A stretch of 64,000 nt of DNA from Hyphomonas neptunium ATCC 15444 (GTDB lineage: Bacteria; Pseudomonadota; Alphaproteobacteria; Caulobacterales; Hyphomonadaceae), in contig NC_008358.1 in NCBI RefSeq assembly GCF_000013025.1, positions 2,418,001 through 2,482,000 on the forward strand. The letters run 5' to 3'. Made by a program: the position numbers and the translations under genes. Below the pieces are notes generated by a model. That model was not told where the DNA came from. It did not search any database and saw only the letters and a program-made list of their open reading frames with translations. Shown piece by piece: positions 50,514-60,091 of the stretch (within the stretch, counting starts at the first letter, position 1; every line of letters begins with the position of its first letter).

Positions 50514-51785
50514 ATGTTTAATAAAATCAATAGGTTGATAGGCGCTGCGTCGCTGGCGTTCGTGCTGGTTGCCTGCGGGGCGGCAGACCCGGACACGGCC
50601 GGTCAGGCCGCGCCAGATCATGCCCATGAGGCGGACAAAGCCGGACAGATCGGGACAGACGCGGACGCCGATCACGGGGACGAGGACGACCATGACCACG
50701 GCCATGAAAAGGCCGAGGGCGACCATGTGGAGCTGTCTGCCGAGGCGGCCCGTGACGCCGGAATCGTGATCGCGGCGGCCGAGCTTGCCGCGCTGCCTTC
50801 AACCCTGAAACTGCCCGCTGAAATCCGCTTTGATGCAGACCGGATCGCCAATGTGACGGCGAGCCTTGAGGGCATTGTCGCCCGCGTGGAGGCGCGCGAG
50901 GGCGCCGTTGTACGCAAGGGCGCGACACTGGCAGTGCTGCGCAGCCGGGAGCTGGCGGGCCTGAAGGCGGACTATCTGACGGCCGCCTCCACCGAAATGC
51001 TCGCCCGCGACACGCTGATGCGGGAGGAGCGGCTATGGGAGCACCGGGTGACGCCGGAAGCCGACCTGCAAGCCGCCCGCGCGGGTGTGGCTGCCGCAGA
51101 GGCCGCGCGCAAGGCCGCGGAGAACAAGCTGCATGCCGTCGGCGTCAGCGACGGCGCGCTGGAGAAGATGGTGGAGGCGCCCGATGGAGGCCTCGCCAGC
51201 GCATCTATCCTTGCCCCGATTGGCGGCACTATCGTGCGCCGCAACCTCTCCCTGGGCGACATGGTGACCACGGAAGTGACCGCGCCGCTGTTCGTCATCG
51301 CGGACGCCAGCGTGCTGTGGGCCGATATTGCCGTCTACAAGAATGACTATGGCCGCCTGCGCGAGGGTATGGCTGTGACGCTGCGCCTGGAGACGGGCGA
51401 CATCGCCGCCGAAGGCACCATCGGTCTCATCTTGCCACTGATCGAGGAAACCTCCCGCACGGCGACGGCACGGGTGATCCTCGACAATAAGGACGGGCGG
51501 CTGCGCCCCGGCCAGTTCGTGACGGCGGAGATCGCGGCGGGGACAAGCGCGGCGGTGCTGCGCGTGCCTGAAGGGTCCATCGTGGAGGTGGAGGGGACAC
51601 CGTCGGTGTTCGTGCCAACCGAGGACGGCTTTGAATCGCGCGCCGTTGAAACCGGCGGCAAGGCCGGAGGCTATGCCGAAATCCGATCCGGCCTTGAGAC
51701 CGGCGACCGCTACGTATCCGAGGGCGCCTTCACGCTGAAAGCTCAGCTGGAAAAAGACGCGTTCGGCGACGGCCACGCGCATTAG
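50514..51785 (+). CDS. CzcB/CusB-type RND periplasmic adaptor lipoprotein
   Basis: 423 residues. Signal with lipobox FVLVAC at residues 16-21, then a His/Asp-rich stretch (HAHEADKAG, DHGDEDDHDHGHEKAEGDH) that may bind metal, then membrane-fusion-protein domains: VTASLEGIVARVEAREGAVVRKGATLAVL, a helical hairpin, ILAPIGGTIVRRNLSLGDMV and a C-terminal beta-barrel part. It ends in GDGHAH. The ATG at 50514 opens the signal; a TTG-type frame extends to 50457. It joins the inner-membrane pump (next gene, 12 bases away) to an outer-membrane channel. Confidence 0.9.
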   Translation: MFNKINRLIGAASLAFVLVACGAADPDTAGQAAPDHAHEADKAGQIGTDADADHGDEDDHDHGHEKAEGDHVELSAEAARDAGIVIAAAELAALPSTLKLPAEIRFDADRIANVTASLEGIVARVEAREGAVVRKGATLAVLRSRELAGLKADYLTAASTEMLARDTLMREERLWEHRVTPEADLQAARAGVAAAEAARKAAENKLHAVGVSDGALEKMVEAPDGGLASASILAPIGGTIVRRNLSLGDMVTTEVTAPLFVIADASVLWADIAVYKNDYGRLREGMAVTLRLETGDIAAEGTIGLILPLIEETSRTATARVILDNKDGRLRPGQFVTAEIAAGTSAAVLRVPEGSIVEVEGTPSVFVPTEDGFESRAVETGGKAGGYAEIRSGLETGDRYVSEGAFTLKAQLEKDAFGDGHAH

Positions 51786-51797
51786 GAGGCGGCACAC

Positions 51798-54700
51798 ATG
51801 ACATCCCTGATGCACCACATTGCGGGCGGACGCCTGCTGGCCGCCATCGCTGTTCTTGCGCTGACGCTGGGGGGCCTGTTTGCCTTCCGCGCCCTGCCCG
51901 TGGACGCCTTTCCCGATCCCTCGCCTTCCCTCGTTCAGGTGTTCACCGAGACGGGCGGGCTCTCACCCGAAGAGGTGGAGCGGTATGTGACCTTCCCGAT
52001 CGAGACGGCGATGTCTGGCCTGCCGAAGATGCAGTCCATGCGCTCGACATCGAATTTCGGGCTCTCCGTCGTGAACCTCTATTTCGAGGATGGCACGGAC
52101 ATGTACTTCGCCCGGCAGGTCGTCGGCGAGCGGCTGGCAGAAGCCTCCGAAGCGATCCCCGAGGGCTTTGGCACGCCGAAGATGGGGCCGATCTCCACCG
52201 GCCTCGGCATCATCCTCTATTTCCGGCTGGAAGACGAAACCGGCACGCGCAGCCTGACCGAGATGCGCGAGATTGCCGATTGGATGATCAAGTACCCACT
52301 CCAGTCCGTAGACGGAATTACCGAGGTTCTGACGCTTGGCGGCTATGAGAAGGAATATCAGGTTCGCCTGAACCCCGACCTTCTGATTGCCCATGACATC
52401 AGCCTCAGCGATGTGATGGCCGCGCTGGAAGCGGGCAACCGCACCGAGGGCGCGCAATACATCGAAAGCGGCGCGCAGCAGTTTACCGTGCGCGGGGCAG
52501 GACTGGCGCGCACGCTGGAAGATCTGGCAGAGACGCCGGTGACGACGCAGGACGGGCGCGCCGTGCGCGTGGGCGATCTGGGCGAGGTCGCGCTTGGCGG
52601 CGGCGTGCGCCAGGGCCTGGCGACCGCCAATGGCCAGGGCGAAGTGGTCGCCGGGCTGGTCCTGAAACTCTATGGCTCCAACACCTCAGACGTGATCGCG
52701 CGCGCCCAGCAGCGTTTTGACGAAATCAACGAGACGCTGCCCGAGGGCGTGACGGCGATTCCCTATTACGATCAGGGGACGCTGGTGGAGAAAGCTGCGG
52801 CGACAGTGACCACGGCGCTGTGGCAAGGCGCGCTGCTGGTGGCGGCATTGATCTTCCTGTTTCTGGGCGGATGGCGGCCGAGCCTTGTTGTGGTGATGTC
52901 GATCCCCTTCTCCGTAGGGTTTGCATTTATTGCGATGCAGGTCCTGGGCATCGGGGCAAACCTCATGTCGCTTGGCGGGGTGGCAATTGCCATCGGCATG
53001 ATGGTCGATGGGGCCATCGTGATTGCAGAGAATGTTGACCGGGGCTTCCGCGAACGCGCAGAAGGCGAGACCGCGCAGGCGATCGTGGCGCGGGCGACCG
53101 CAGAAGTGATCGCGCCGCTGATTGCCGCCGTGGCGGTGGTGATCATCGTGTTCCTGCCGCTGTTTGCGTTGCAGGGCGTGGAGGGAAAAACCTTCCGGCC
53201 GCTTGCTGCTGCGGCAGCGCTGGCGATGTTCGGCTCGCTAATCTATGCCGCGCTTGTGGCGCCAGCCCTGGCGTTTGGCCTGATGCGGCCAAGCAAGCGC
53301 GTCGCGAGCACCGGGCCTGACCGGGCGGGCCGGATCGTCCAGCCGGTGGCGGCCTTCTTCATCCGCAGGCGGATTGCGGCTGTGGCTCTGGCGGTGGGCC
53401 TTCTGGCAGCAGGAGGCGCGGCGATGACGCAGCTTGGGTCCGAATTTCAGCCCGCGCTGGAAGAAGGCGACATCGTCATGCGCATCACCATGGCGCCGTC
53501 GATCTCGCTGACTGAGGCGGCGGCAACGATCACTCGGATCGAGAAGCGGCTGCTCGATGCATTTCCAGAGGTGGAGTCAGTTGTCAGCCGCATCGGGCGC
53601 GGCGAGGTGGGCGCCCATGCCGACCCGGTGAACTCGTCGGAGAGCTTCGTGGCCCTCAAACCCCGAAGCGCATGGCGCAAGGGGTTTTCACCGGATGACT
53701 TGCGCGCCGCCATCTCCGACAATCTGGGCGCCTATCCCGGCGTGCAGGTGAGTGTGGGTCAGCCGATTGCCATGTCTGTCGATGAACTCGTCACCGGTAC
53801 GCGGGCGCAGCTGGCGGTGAAGATATTCGGTCCCGATACGGATGTTCTGCTTGAGACCTCGCAGAAACTGCAAACGATCCTCCAGGACGTGCGCGGGGCC
53901 AGCGATGTTCAGGCCGATCAGATCACCGGCGCGCCGCAGCTGGTGGTCTCGCCCGACCGTGTGGCGCTGGGCCGGTATGGGCTGAGCGTGAATGACGCGC
54001 TGGAAGCGATGCGGACGGGCGTGGGCGGGGCGCAGGCGGGGGCCGTGTTTGAAGGCGTGCGGCAGTTTCCCGTGATGGTGCGCTATACCGAGGAGAGCCG
54101 CAGCGACGCAGCCGCCATCGGGCGCATCGTGCTGCGCGCAGACAGCGGGGCGCGCGTGCCGCTGGAATCGGTTTCCAGCATCCGCGAGGTGACCGGGCCC
54201 CGGCAGATCACCCGCGAGAATGGCGAGCGGTTCATCACAGTGCAGCTGAATGTGCGCGACCGGGACATCGGGTCCTATGTGGGCGAGGCACAGGCCGCGA
54301 CGGGGGCGGCCCTCACCCTTCCGCCGGGCTACCGGATGGAATGGGGCGGGCAGTTCGAGTTGCAGCAGCAGGCCAATGCGCGATTTGCCCTCGTCATTCC
54401 GGTGGCGCTCGGCATCGTGATGATCGTCCTTCTGCTGACATTCGGGCGGTTGGCGTCTGCGGCGCTGATCCTCATCAATATTCCGCTGGCCCTGACAGGC
54501 GGGGCATTGGCGCTGTGGATTGCGGGGCTTCCTGTGTCTGTGCCCGCAACGGTCGGCTTCATTGCATTGTTTGGCATCGCGCTGGGCAACGGGATGGTGC
54601 TGGTGAGCTTCATGGACGCGTTTGCGCGCAAGGGCCGCCCGGCCGACGCGCTGGCCATCGAGGCGGCGGGCCTGCGCGCGCGGCCCGTATTGATGACGGC

Positions 54701-54878
54701 GCTGACCACCGCGCTTGGCCTCGCGCCGCTGCTGTTTGCCAGCGGCGTTGGCGCTGAGGTGCAGCGGCCGTTGGCAACCGTTGTGATGGGCGGGCTCGTT
54801 ACCTCAACGCTGCTTACCCTGCTGGTGTTGCCCGCGTTGCACCGCTGGTTTGCGCCCAAAGCGGAGGCGCCGGCCTAG
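51798..54878 (+). CDS. CzcA/CusA family heavy-metal efflux RND pump
   Basis: 1026 residues with 12 helices and two large periplasmic loops (after helix 1 and helix 7): PVDAFPDPSPSLVQVFTETGGLSPEEVERYVTFPIETAMSGLP is the HME-RND start. Helix 4 reads LMSLGGVAIAIGMMVDGAIVIAENV, with the proton-path Asp and Glu, but lacks the first Asp of the DFGxxxDGA form of Zn/Co pumps and is nearer the Cu/Ag-type motif. The Met residues of the CusA copper path are not clearly present. The exported cation is thus uncertain. It overlaps the end of a convergent LOG gene by four bases. Confidence 0.92.
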   Translation: MTSLMHHIAGGRLLAAIAVLALTLGGLFAFRALPVDAFPDPSPSLVQVFTETGGLSPEEVERYVTFPIETAMSGLPKMQSMRSTSNFGLSVVNLYFEDGTDMYFARQVVGERLAEASEAIPEGFGTPKMGPISTGLGIILYFRLEDETGTRSLTEMREIADWMIKYPLQSVDGITEVLTLGGYEKEYQVRLNPDLLIAHDISLSDVMAALEAGNRTEGAQYIESGAQQFTVRGAGLARTLEDLAETPVTTQDGRAVRVGDLGEVALGGGVRQGLATANGQGEVVAGLVLKLYGSNTSDVIARAQQRFDEINETLPEGVTAIPYYDQGTLVEKAAATVTTALWQGALLVAALIFLFLGGWRPSLVVVMSIPFSVGFAFIAMQVLGIGANLMSLGGVAIAIGMMVDGAIVIAENVDRGFRERAEGETAQAIVARATAEVIAPLIAAVAVVIIVFLPLFALQGVEGKTFRPLAAAAALAMFGSLIYAALVAPALAFGLMRPSKRVASTGPDRAGRIVQPVAAFFIRRRIAAVALAVGLLAAGGAAMTQLGSEFQPALEEGDIVMRITMAPSISLTEAAATITRIEKRLLDAFPEVESVVSRIGRGEVGAHADPVNSSESFVALKPRSAWRKGFSPDDLRAAISDNLGAYPGVQVSVGQPIAMSVDELVTGTRAQLAVKIFGPDTDVLLETSQKLQTILQDVRGASDVQADQITGAPQLVVSPDRVALGRYGLSVNDALEAMRTGVGGAQAGAVFEGVRQFPVMVRYTEESRSDAAAIGRIVLRADSGARVPLESVSSIREVTGPRQITRENGERFITVQLNVRDRDIGSYVGEAQAATGAALTLPPGYRMEWGGQFELQQQANARFALVIPVALGIVMIVLLLTFGRLASAALILINIPLALTGGALALWIAGLPVSVPATVGFIALFGIALGNGMVLVSFMDAFARKGRPADALAIEAAGLRARPVLMTALTTALGLAPLLFASGVGAEVQRPLATVVMGGLVTSTLLTLLVLPALHRWFAPKAEAPA

Positions 54879-55627
54879 GGCTTTGGTGGCACTTCCAGAC
54901 CGAGACGGAGGAGGCTTTCCCAAGCCTCCTCCGGATCATCGGCGAACTCGAACAGTTTGAGATCGTCGGGGCTTATCACGCCGGCGTCAGCGAGCGCTTC
55001 GAAGTTGATGATCCGTGTCCAGAAGTCCCGGTCGTAAAGTACGACGGGCATGTGGTGGCCCTTGCCGGTCTGGCTGAGGGTGAGGAGTTCGAACAGCTCG
55101 TCCATCGTACCGAAGCCGCCGGGGAAGATGACGAGGGCGCGGGCGCGCATGGCGAGATGCATCTTGCGCATGGCGAAATAGTGGAACTGGAAGCTGAGCT
55201 GCGAGGTGATGTAGGGGTTGGGCGCCTGCTCATGGGGGAGTTGGATGTTGAAGCCGATGGTGACGGCACCGGCGTCGCGCGCGCCGCGATTGGCCGCTTC
55301 CATGATGCCGGGGCCGCCGCCTGTGGCGATGACATTGTCCCGCCACTGACCATCTTCACAAAGGGCGCCCCCACGCTCTGACGCGATGCGGCCGAAGGTG
55401 CGCGCGGCGGCGTAGGTGCGGGCCTGCCAGGGGTTGCCATCCTCGCGGATGCGGGCGCTGCCGAAGGCGACGAGGGTGGTGCGCACGCGCTCGCGGCGGA
55501 GAAATTCCTCGGCCTTGGCGTATTCCATCATGAAGCGGGCGCCGCGCATGGAGTCGCCCAGGATGAACTCCTGGTCGAGCGCGGCCAGCTTGTAGACCGG
55601 ATGTTCGGGTTGATCGTCTGCGGCCAT
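54875..55627 (-). CDS. LOG family protein (TIGR00730-like nucleotide phosphoribohydrolase)
   Basis: 250 residues. VAFGSARI, VIATGGGPGIMEAANRGA and LVIFPGGFGTMDELFELLTLSQTGK give the two LOG motifs GGGxGxMEA and PGGxGTxxE. LOG enzymes hydrolyse nucleoside 5'-monophosphates, including cytokinin forms; many are misnamed lysine decarboxylases. Single gene with GGGAGG before ATG 55627. Confidence 0.9.
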   Translation of the reverse strand: MAADDQPEHPVYKLAALDQEFILGDSMRGARFMMEYAKAEEFLRRERVRTTLVAFGSARIREDGNPWQARTYAAARTFGRIASERGGALCEDGQWRDNVIATGGGPGIMEAANRGARDAGAVTIGFNIQLPHEQAPNPYITSQLSFQFHYFAMRKMHLAMRARALVIFPGGFGTMDELFELLTLSQTGKGHHMPVVLYDRDFWTRIINFEALADAGVISPDDLKLFEFADDPEEAWESLLRLGLEVPPKP

Positions 55628-55671
55628 GGGAGCCTCCCTTCTGCCTTAGAGGGAGCCCCTCTCAGGTCATT

Positions 55672-56067
55672 CTACTTTGCAGGAGAGCGGGCAATGACTT
55701 TGATCTCGAAGTCAAAACCCGAAAGCCAGGTGACACCGACAGCCGTCCAGTTGGGATAGGGCGGCTGAGGGAAGACGCGGCTCTTAACCTCCATGACGGT
55801 TCCGAACTGGGCCTCGGGGTCGGTGTGAAACGTGGTGACATCGACGATGTCGCTCAGGCTACAGCCTGCCGCTTCCAGCACGCTCAGAAGATTGTCGAAC
55901 GCCAATTGCACCTGTTTGGCGAAATCGGGTTCGGGTGAACCATCCGGCCGGCTTCCAACCTGACCCGAGACGAAAAGCAGGTCACCCGACCGGATCGCCG
56001 CAGAGTACCTGTGCTGCTCGTAAAGAGCATGGCGGTCGGCTGGAAAGATGGGTTCGTTTTTGATCAT
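55672..56067 (-). CDS. RidA/YjgF family protein
   Basis: 131 residues. YSAAIRSGDLLFVSGQVGSRPDG, QVQLAFDNLLSVLEAAGCSLSDIVDVTTFHTD and PYPNWTAVGVTWLSG match the RidA superfamily. The Arg that binds imine substrates in RidA (CxxRSxxxV form) is not seen near the end, where WTAVGVTWL stands instead, so deaminase activity is uncertain. It lies 44 bases upstream of the LOG gene and may be co-transcribed. The gap 56068-56225 shows no gene. Confidence 0.87.
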   Translation of the reverse strand: MIKNEPIFPADRHALYEQHRYSAAIRSGDLLFVSGQVGSRPDGSPEPDFAKQVQLAFDNLLSVLEAAGCSLSDIVDVTTFHTDPEAQFGTVMEVKSRVFPQPPYPNWTAVGVTWLSGFDFEIKVIARSPAK

Positions 56068-56225
56068 GTCGCGATCCTATCAGAAGCTCGCCCCGCGGGC
56101 GCTTGGAGATGAGGAGCACATATAAGAAGGGTTCCGCTAAATGCGATCAGATGCCTTGCCTTAAATGGCTGGCGATCGTGGGCCAATGACCGCCGCACAA
56201 TTTAAGACAGCGGCGGCGCCCCTTA

Positions 56226-58394
56226 TCAGGCGGAGCGGTCGTGGGCAGTCCCTGCGGGCATCAGGTGGCCGCCGCTCTGCACGCTGGGGCTGAGCGGGCG
56301 GCTGGAGGATGCAAACACAGAGCTGACGGATGCCAGATCGCGACAGGAGTTGAGCAGCGCGATCTTCTCGCCCTTGCTGAGCGAGGCGACGTATTCGGCA
56401 GCCGACTCGGCAGTCTCGGTGCGGGCGCGGGCGAGCGCGAGGGGCGTGTGCACCTCGTTCCGGGCGAGCGACCAGTGGGTATCCACGAGCGCGCAGCGGC
56501 GCTGCTGTTTCACTTGGTCAAGCAGGAGCGAGTAAAGATCGCCGGGGCGCAGATCGGCGAAGACGTGCTGAGCTTCCTGCGCAGCGGCGAAGGAGGCGGG
56601 CAATACAACTTCAGCCGGGGAAACCAGCGCGCCGGCCTTGCGGAACCCCTGGCCGGCGGAGCGTTTGGCGGTCCAGTAGGACAGCGGCACCGAGAGGATC
56701 AGGCCGATCGTCGCCGGGGCGAGCCAGGCGGCGTAGACCGGTGAGATAATCATGGCGGCGACGGAGAGGACCACGCCGAGTGTCATGGCCGGGGCGCTGT
56801 GGCGCAGCGTGGCCATCAAGGAATAGCCATCCTCGGTGCGCTTCTGCGGCGACCAGCCGGAGTCCCGGCCCGTCAGCACGGAGATGACGGCGCTGGTCTG
56901 GGTGACCATCATGATGGGCGCGATCAGGACCGAGAGCAGCGTTTCGGTGACAACGCCCAGCGTGGTGCGGAAGAGGCCAACCTGACGGCGCCAGAGCGGG
57001 CTGATGAGGCCATAGATGAGGCCGTAAATCTTCGGCGCGAAGAGGATCACCATCGTGACGATGAAGAGGTTGAGCGCGCGCACGGAGTCGATGACCGGCC
57101 ATGTCGGGAACAGCGAGAAGCCATCGCCGAAATAGGACGGGCGCATGAAGCTGTTCTGCAATGACAGGGCCATACCGACGGTGATGAACACCAGCCAGAG
57201 CGGCGAAGAGAGGTAGGAGAAAATGCCGGTGATCAGGTGGAAACGGCTGGTCCAGGCAAGGCCACGCGTCTTCAGCAGCACCAGCATGTGCTGCATGTTG
57301 CCCTGACACCAGCGGCGGTCGCGGATGACCAGATCGATGATGGTGGGGGGGCCCTGCTCGAACGAGCCGCTGAGCGCGGGCTTGATTTCAACGTTCCAGC
57401 CAGCCCGGCGCAGCAGCGCGGCTTCGACAAAGTCGTGGCTGAGGATATGTCCGCCAAACGGCGCGCGGCCCGGCAGTTCGGGCAGACCGGCAGCCGATGC
57501 CATCGCCCGCACACGGATGATGGCGTTGTGGCCCCAGAAATTGCCTTCCTTCTGTGCCCACCAGGCAATGCCATGGCCGAGCACCGGCCCGTAAAGGGCG
57601 GCGGCAAATTGCTGGATACGGGCAAAGAGACTCTCGGCCCCGACGAGTTGCGGAATGGTCTGGATGAGGCCGGTGCGGGGGGCTTCTTCCATCTGGCGCA
57701 CAAGCTCGAGCAGCGTGTCGCGCTCCATGTAGGAGTCCGCATCATAGACGATCATGTAATCGTAGCGCCCGCCCCAGCGGGTAACGAAGTCGCGGATGTT
57801 GCCCGCCTTGCGGTGATGGTTGATCGTGCGGCGGCGATACCAGACGCGCACATCCGAGGGCGATTGCTGGCGGATACGCTCGAAGGCGGCTTCCTCGGCG
57901 AGCGCCACATCAGGATCGGTCGTGTCGCTGAGGATGAAGCAGTCAAACCGGCCTGGCGCGCCCGACATCATCTGCGCCGTGGCCAGAACGGTGCCAAAGA
58001 TGTGTTCGACGCTTTCGTTATAAATCGGGAAGGCAATCACGGTGCGCGTGTTGCGAAGGTCCGGCCCGGCGTCCCCGCGCGGCTTCTTCATCAGAGACCC
58101 AAGTGCGGAGAAGAAGCCCATCGTCGCGTTGACGAAGGCATAGCAGACCCAGACGATGTTGATCGCGAAGATCGCCAGCAGCGCCCATTCGAGCAGCGTC
58201 AGCCCGGAGACCGAGAGCACTTCGTGCATCTCGTATGTGGCCCAGGCGGTCAGCGCCAGCGACGAGACGAGGATGAAAAGCTTGCGCCACATGCCGGAGG
58301 TCGGCCGGCGGGCGGATACGGCAACGGAACGGCCAAGCGTCTGGCTCGGCATATCGATCGGAAACTCAGTGGGACGTGCACGCAGCAAGGTCAT
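56226..58394 (-). CDS. opgH: Glucans biosynthesis glucosyltransferase OpgH/MdoH
   Basis: About 722 residues. Inner-membrane helices at about 40-60 and 70-95, then a GT2 domain: TRTVIAFPIYNESVEHIFGTV, YDYMIVYDADSYMERD, GGHILSHDFVEAALLRRAGW, RDRRWCQGNMQHM, followed by several helices and a cytoplasmic tail. It polymerises glucose from UDP-glucose into the backbone of osmoregulated periplasmic glucans. ATG 58394 overlaps the opgG stop (ATGA); a TTG at 58406 is also possible. GGAAGGA lies unusually close to the ATG. Confidence 0.93.
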   Translation of the reverse strand: MTLLRARPTEFPIDMPSQTLGRSVAVSARRPTSGMWRKLFILVSSLALTAWATYEMHEVLSVSGLTLLEWALLAIFAINIVWVCYAFVNATMGFFSALGSLMKKPRGDAGPDLRNTRTVIAFPIYNESVEHIFGTVLATAQMMSGAPGRFDCFILSDTTDPDVALAEEAAFERIRQQSPSDVRVWYRRRTINHHRKAGNIRDFVTRWGGRYDYMIVYDADSYMERDTLLELVRQMEEAPRTGLIQTIPQLVGAESLFARIQQFAAALYGPVLGHGIAWWAQKEGNFWGHNAIIRVRAMASAAGLPELPGRAPFGGHILSHDFVEAALLRRAGWNVEIKPALSGSFEQGPPTIIDLVIRDRRWCQGNMQHMLVLLKTRGLAWTSRFHLITGIFSYLSSPLWLVFITVGMALSLQNSFMRPSYFGDGFSLFPTWPVIDSVRALNLFIVTMVILFAPKIYGLIYGLISPLWRRQVGLFRTTLGVVTETLLSVLIAPIMMVTQTSAVISVLTGRDSGWSPQKRTEDGYSLMATLRHSAPAMTLGVVLSVAAMIISPVYAAWLAPATIGLILSVPLSYWTAKRSAGQGFRKAGALVSPAEVVLPASFAAAQEAQHVFADLRPGDLYSLLLDQVKQQRRCALVDTHWSLARNEVHTPLALARARTETAESAAEYVASLSKGEKIALLNSCRDLASVSSVFASSSRPLSPSVQSGGHLMPAGTAHDRSA

Positions 58395-60091
58395 TCCTTC
58401 CGCCAACGGTAGAGCCAGGTTTCAGTGATAGGCTTTCCCCCTTTGGTGAGCAGGGCACGAAGCTCGGCCACCTCGATATTCTGGGCTTCGAGTTCGAAGC
58501 TGAGCCGGACATTTCCGGTCTCTGGATTGGTCTTGATGATGGGATTGAGAACCTTGCCGGCCGATGTCGTGATTTCGGCTTCAACGCCTTCCAGAAGGGC
58601 CGCAGGGATCTGCTCATAGTCGATCACGAACAGCTGCTGTGTCGCGGCGGGTTTCACCCCGGCAAAGGTGTTCTTCACCGTCGCCACATCCGGCACGGAT
58701 GAAGTCAGCAGGCTCCATTTCATGTCATAGGAAACGGTATACGCCGTGCCGGGCTGCCAGGGTGTTTTCGGCTTCCAGTAAGCGACGATATTGTCGTTAT
58801 ATTCGTTGCCGGTGGGGATTTCGACCAGCGTCAGCTCGCCCTCTCCCCAACCCGCTTTGGGCTGTACCCAGACGGTCGGGCGATGGTGATAGCCCGCTTC
58901 GATGTCTGAATAATCCTCAAACGCGCGCTTGCGCTGAACCAGGCCAAAGCCGAGCGGCGGGCGGTCTGCCAGCACCGAGACCTGCAACGCCTTGGGATTG
59001 AACAGCGGGCGCCAGACCCACTCGCCATTATACATCTGGATCGAGAGACCCTCAGAATCGTGGACCGCCGGGCGGAAGTCATTCTGGAATTTGCGGATGT
59101 CGTGGGGCGAGAAGAAATACATCGAGGTGAGCGGCGAAATGCCGACCGTGGCCAGTTCCTTGCGGGGGAACAGCGCGGCCGTGATCTGCATTTTGGTTTC
59201 AACGCCCGGCGTTACCGAAAGCTCGTAAGCGCCCGTGATGCTCTCGCCATCGAGCAGGGCGTAAATGCGGATCGTATCGGTGCCCGGCGCCGGTTTCTGC
59301 AACCAGAACTCCCGGAAGTAAGGGAACTGTTCGCCTTCGGGCGACGCGGTGCCGATGGAGATGCCGCGCGCCGAGGCGCCGTAGAGATTGCCCGCGCCCA
59401 GCGCGCGGAAGAAGCTCGCCCCGCGGAAGCTGATCAGCTCATCCCACTTGCCGGCAATGTTGAGCGGCGTGACGACGCGAAAGCCGGCAAAGCCGAGCAG
59501 CTGCTTGGCTTCATCGGAGAGCGGCAGATCGAAGAAATTGAAGTCCTCGGGCGAATAGGGCCGGGAAACTTCCTTGCCCTCTTCCACGAAGTTCAGGCGA
59601 ATGGCGTAGTTGAAGAGATAGCCGCGCGGGTCCGGCAGGATGCGGAACTTGTCGGAGGTGTCTTTCCAGAGCGCCGCGTCCTGGTGAAGCTGGATACGGC
59701 GGTAGGCATCATAATTGAGCGCGCCGGCCTCTTTGGGAATACCCGGCGGGGTCTGGAACGGACGGCTGGCAAGGATCTCTGCCTTGCGGCGCACGTCTTC
59801 AAAGTCGAACTCTGCCGTGACCGGCGGCGCGGGCGCCGCAGACGGATCTTCCTCGGACGCGGCGAGCGCTGCGGCCGCTTCGGGGCTCAGCGTTTCGACA
59901 ACCGCTTCGGGCGCTGCGGCCAGCTTTGGCTCAGCCGCCTTGGCAGCATTGAGCGCAGGATCACCCTCGACAGTGGCTTTGACCGGCGCTTCGGGGGCCG
60001 GATCAGCAGACGGCGAACAGCTCGATATCAGAAGCCCGGCCATGAGACAGCCGCAAACGATCCTGAAAGAGACGCCTGAAAAGTGCCTCAA
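58391..60091 (-). CDS. opgG: Glucans biosynthesis protein OpgG/MdoG, lipoprotein form
   Basis: 566 residues. Signal ending GLLISSC, a lipobox, then an Ala/Pro/Glu-rich linker of about 70 residues, then the OpgG domain: FDFEDVRRKAEILASRPFQTP, LNYDAYRRIQ, FNFFDLPLSDEAKQLLGFAGFRVVTPLN, PYFREFWLQKP and a C-terminal Ig-like domain ending TETWLYRWRKE. OpgG is normally a soluble periplasmic protein that shapes or branches the glucan. The start is a TTG at 60091 with GGGAG upstream. The 440-base region 60092-60531 before it has no gene beyond its promoter and the secDF terminator. Confidence 0.92.
   Translation of the reverse strand: MRHFSGVSFRIVCGCLMAGLLISSCSPSADPAPEAPVKATVEGDPALNAAKAAEPKLAAAPEAVVETLSPEAAAALAASEEDPSAAPAPPVTAEFDFEDVRRKAEILASRPFQTPPGIPKEAGALNYDAYRRIQLHQDAALWKDTSDKFRILPDPRGYLFNYAIRLNFVEEGKEVSRPYSPEDFNFFDLPLSDEAKQLLGFAGFRVVTPLNIAGKWDELISFRGASFFRALGAGNLYGASARGISIGTASPEGEQFPYFREFWLQKPAPGTDTIRIYALLDGESITGAYELSVTPGVETKMQITAALFPRKELATVGISPLTSMYFFSPHDIRKFQNDFRPAVHDSEGLSIQMYNGEWVWRPLFNPKALQVSVLADRPPLGFGLVQRKRAFEDYSDIEAGYHHRPTVWVQPKAGWGEGELTLVEIPTGNEYNDNIVAYWKPKTPWQPGTAYTVSYDMKWSLLTSSVPDVATVKNTFAGVKPAATQQLFVIDYEQIPAALLEGVEAEITTSAGKVLNPIIKTNPETGNVRLSFELEAQNIEVAELRALLTKGGKPITETWLYRWRKE

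Noticed and set aside
57237..58412. 391-codon plus-strand frame opposite opgH
   Set aside because: Shadow frame; the minus-strand glucosyltransferase is unmistakable.
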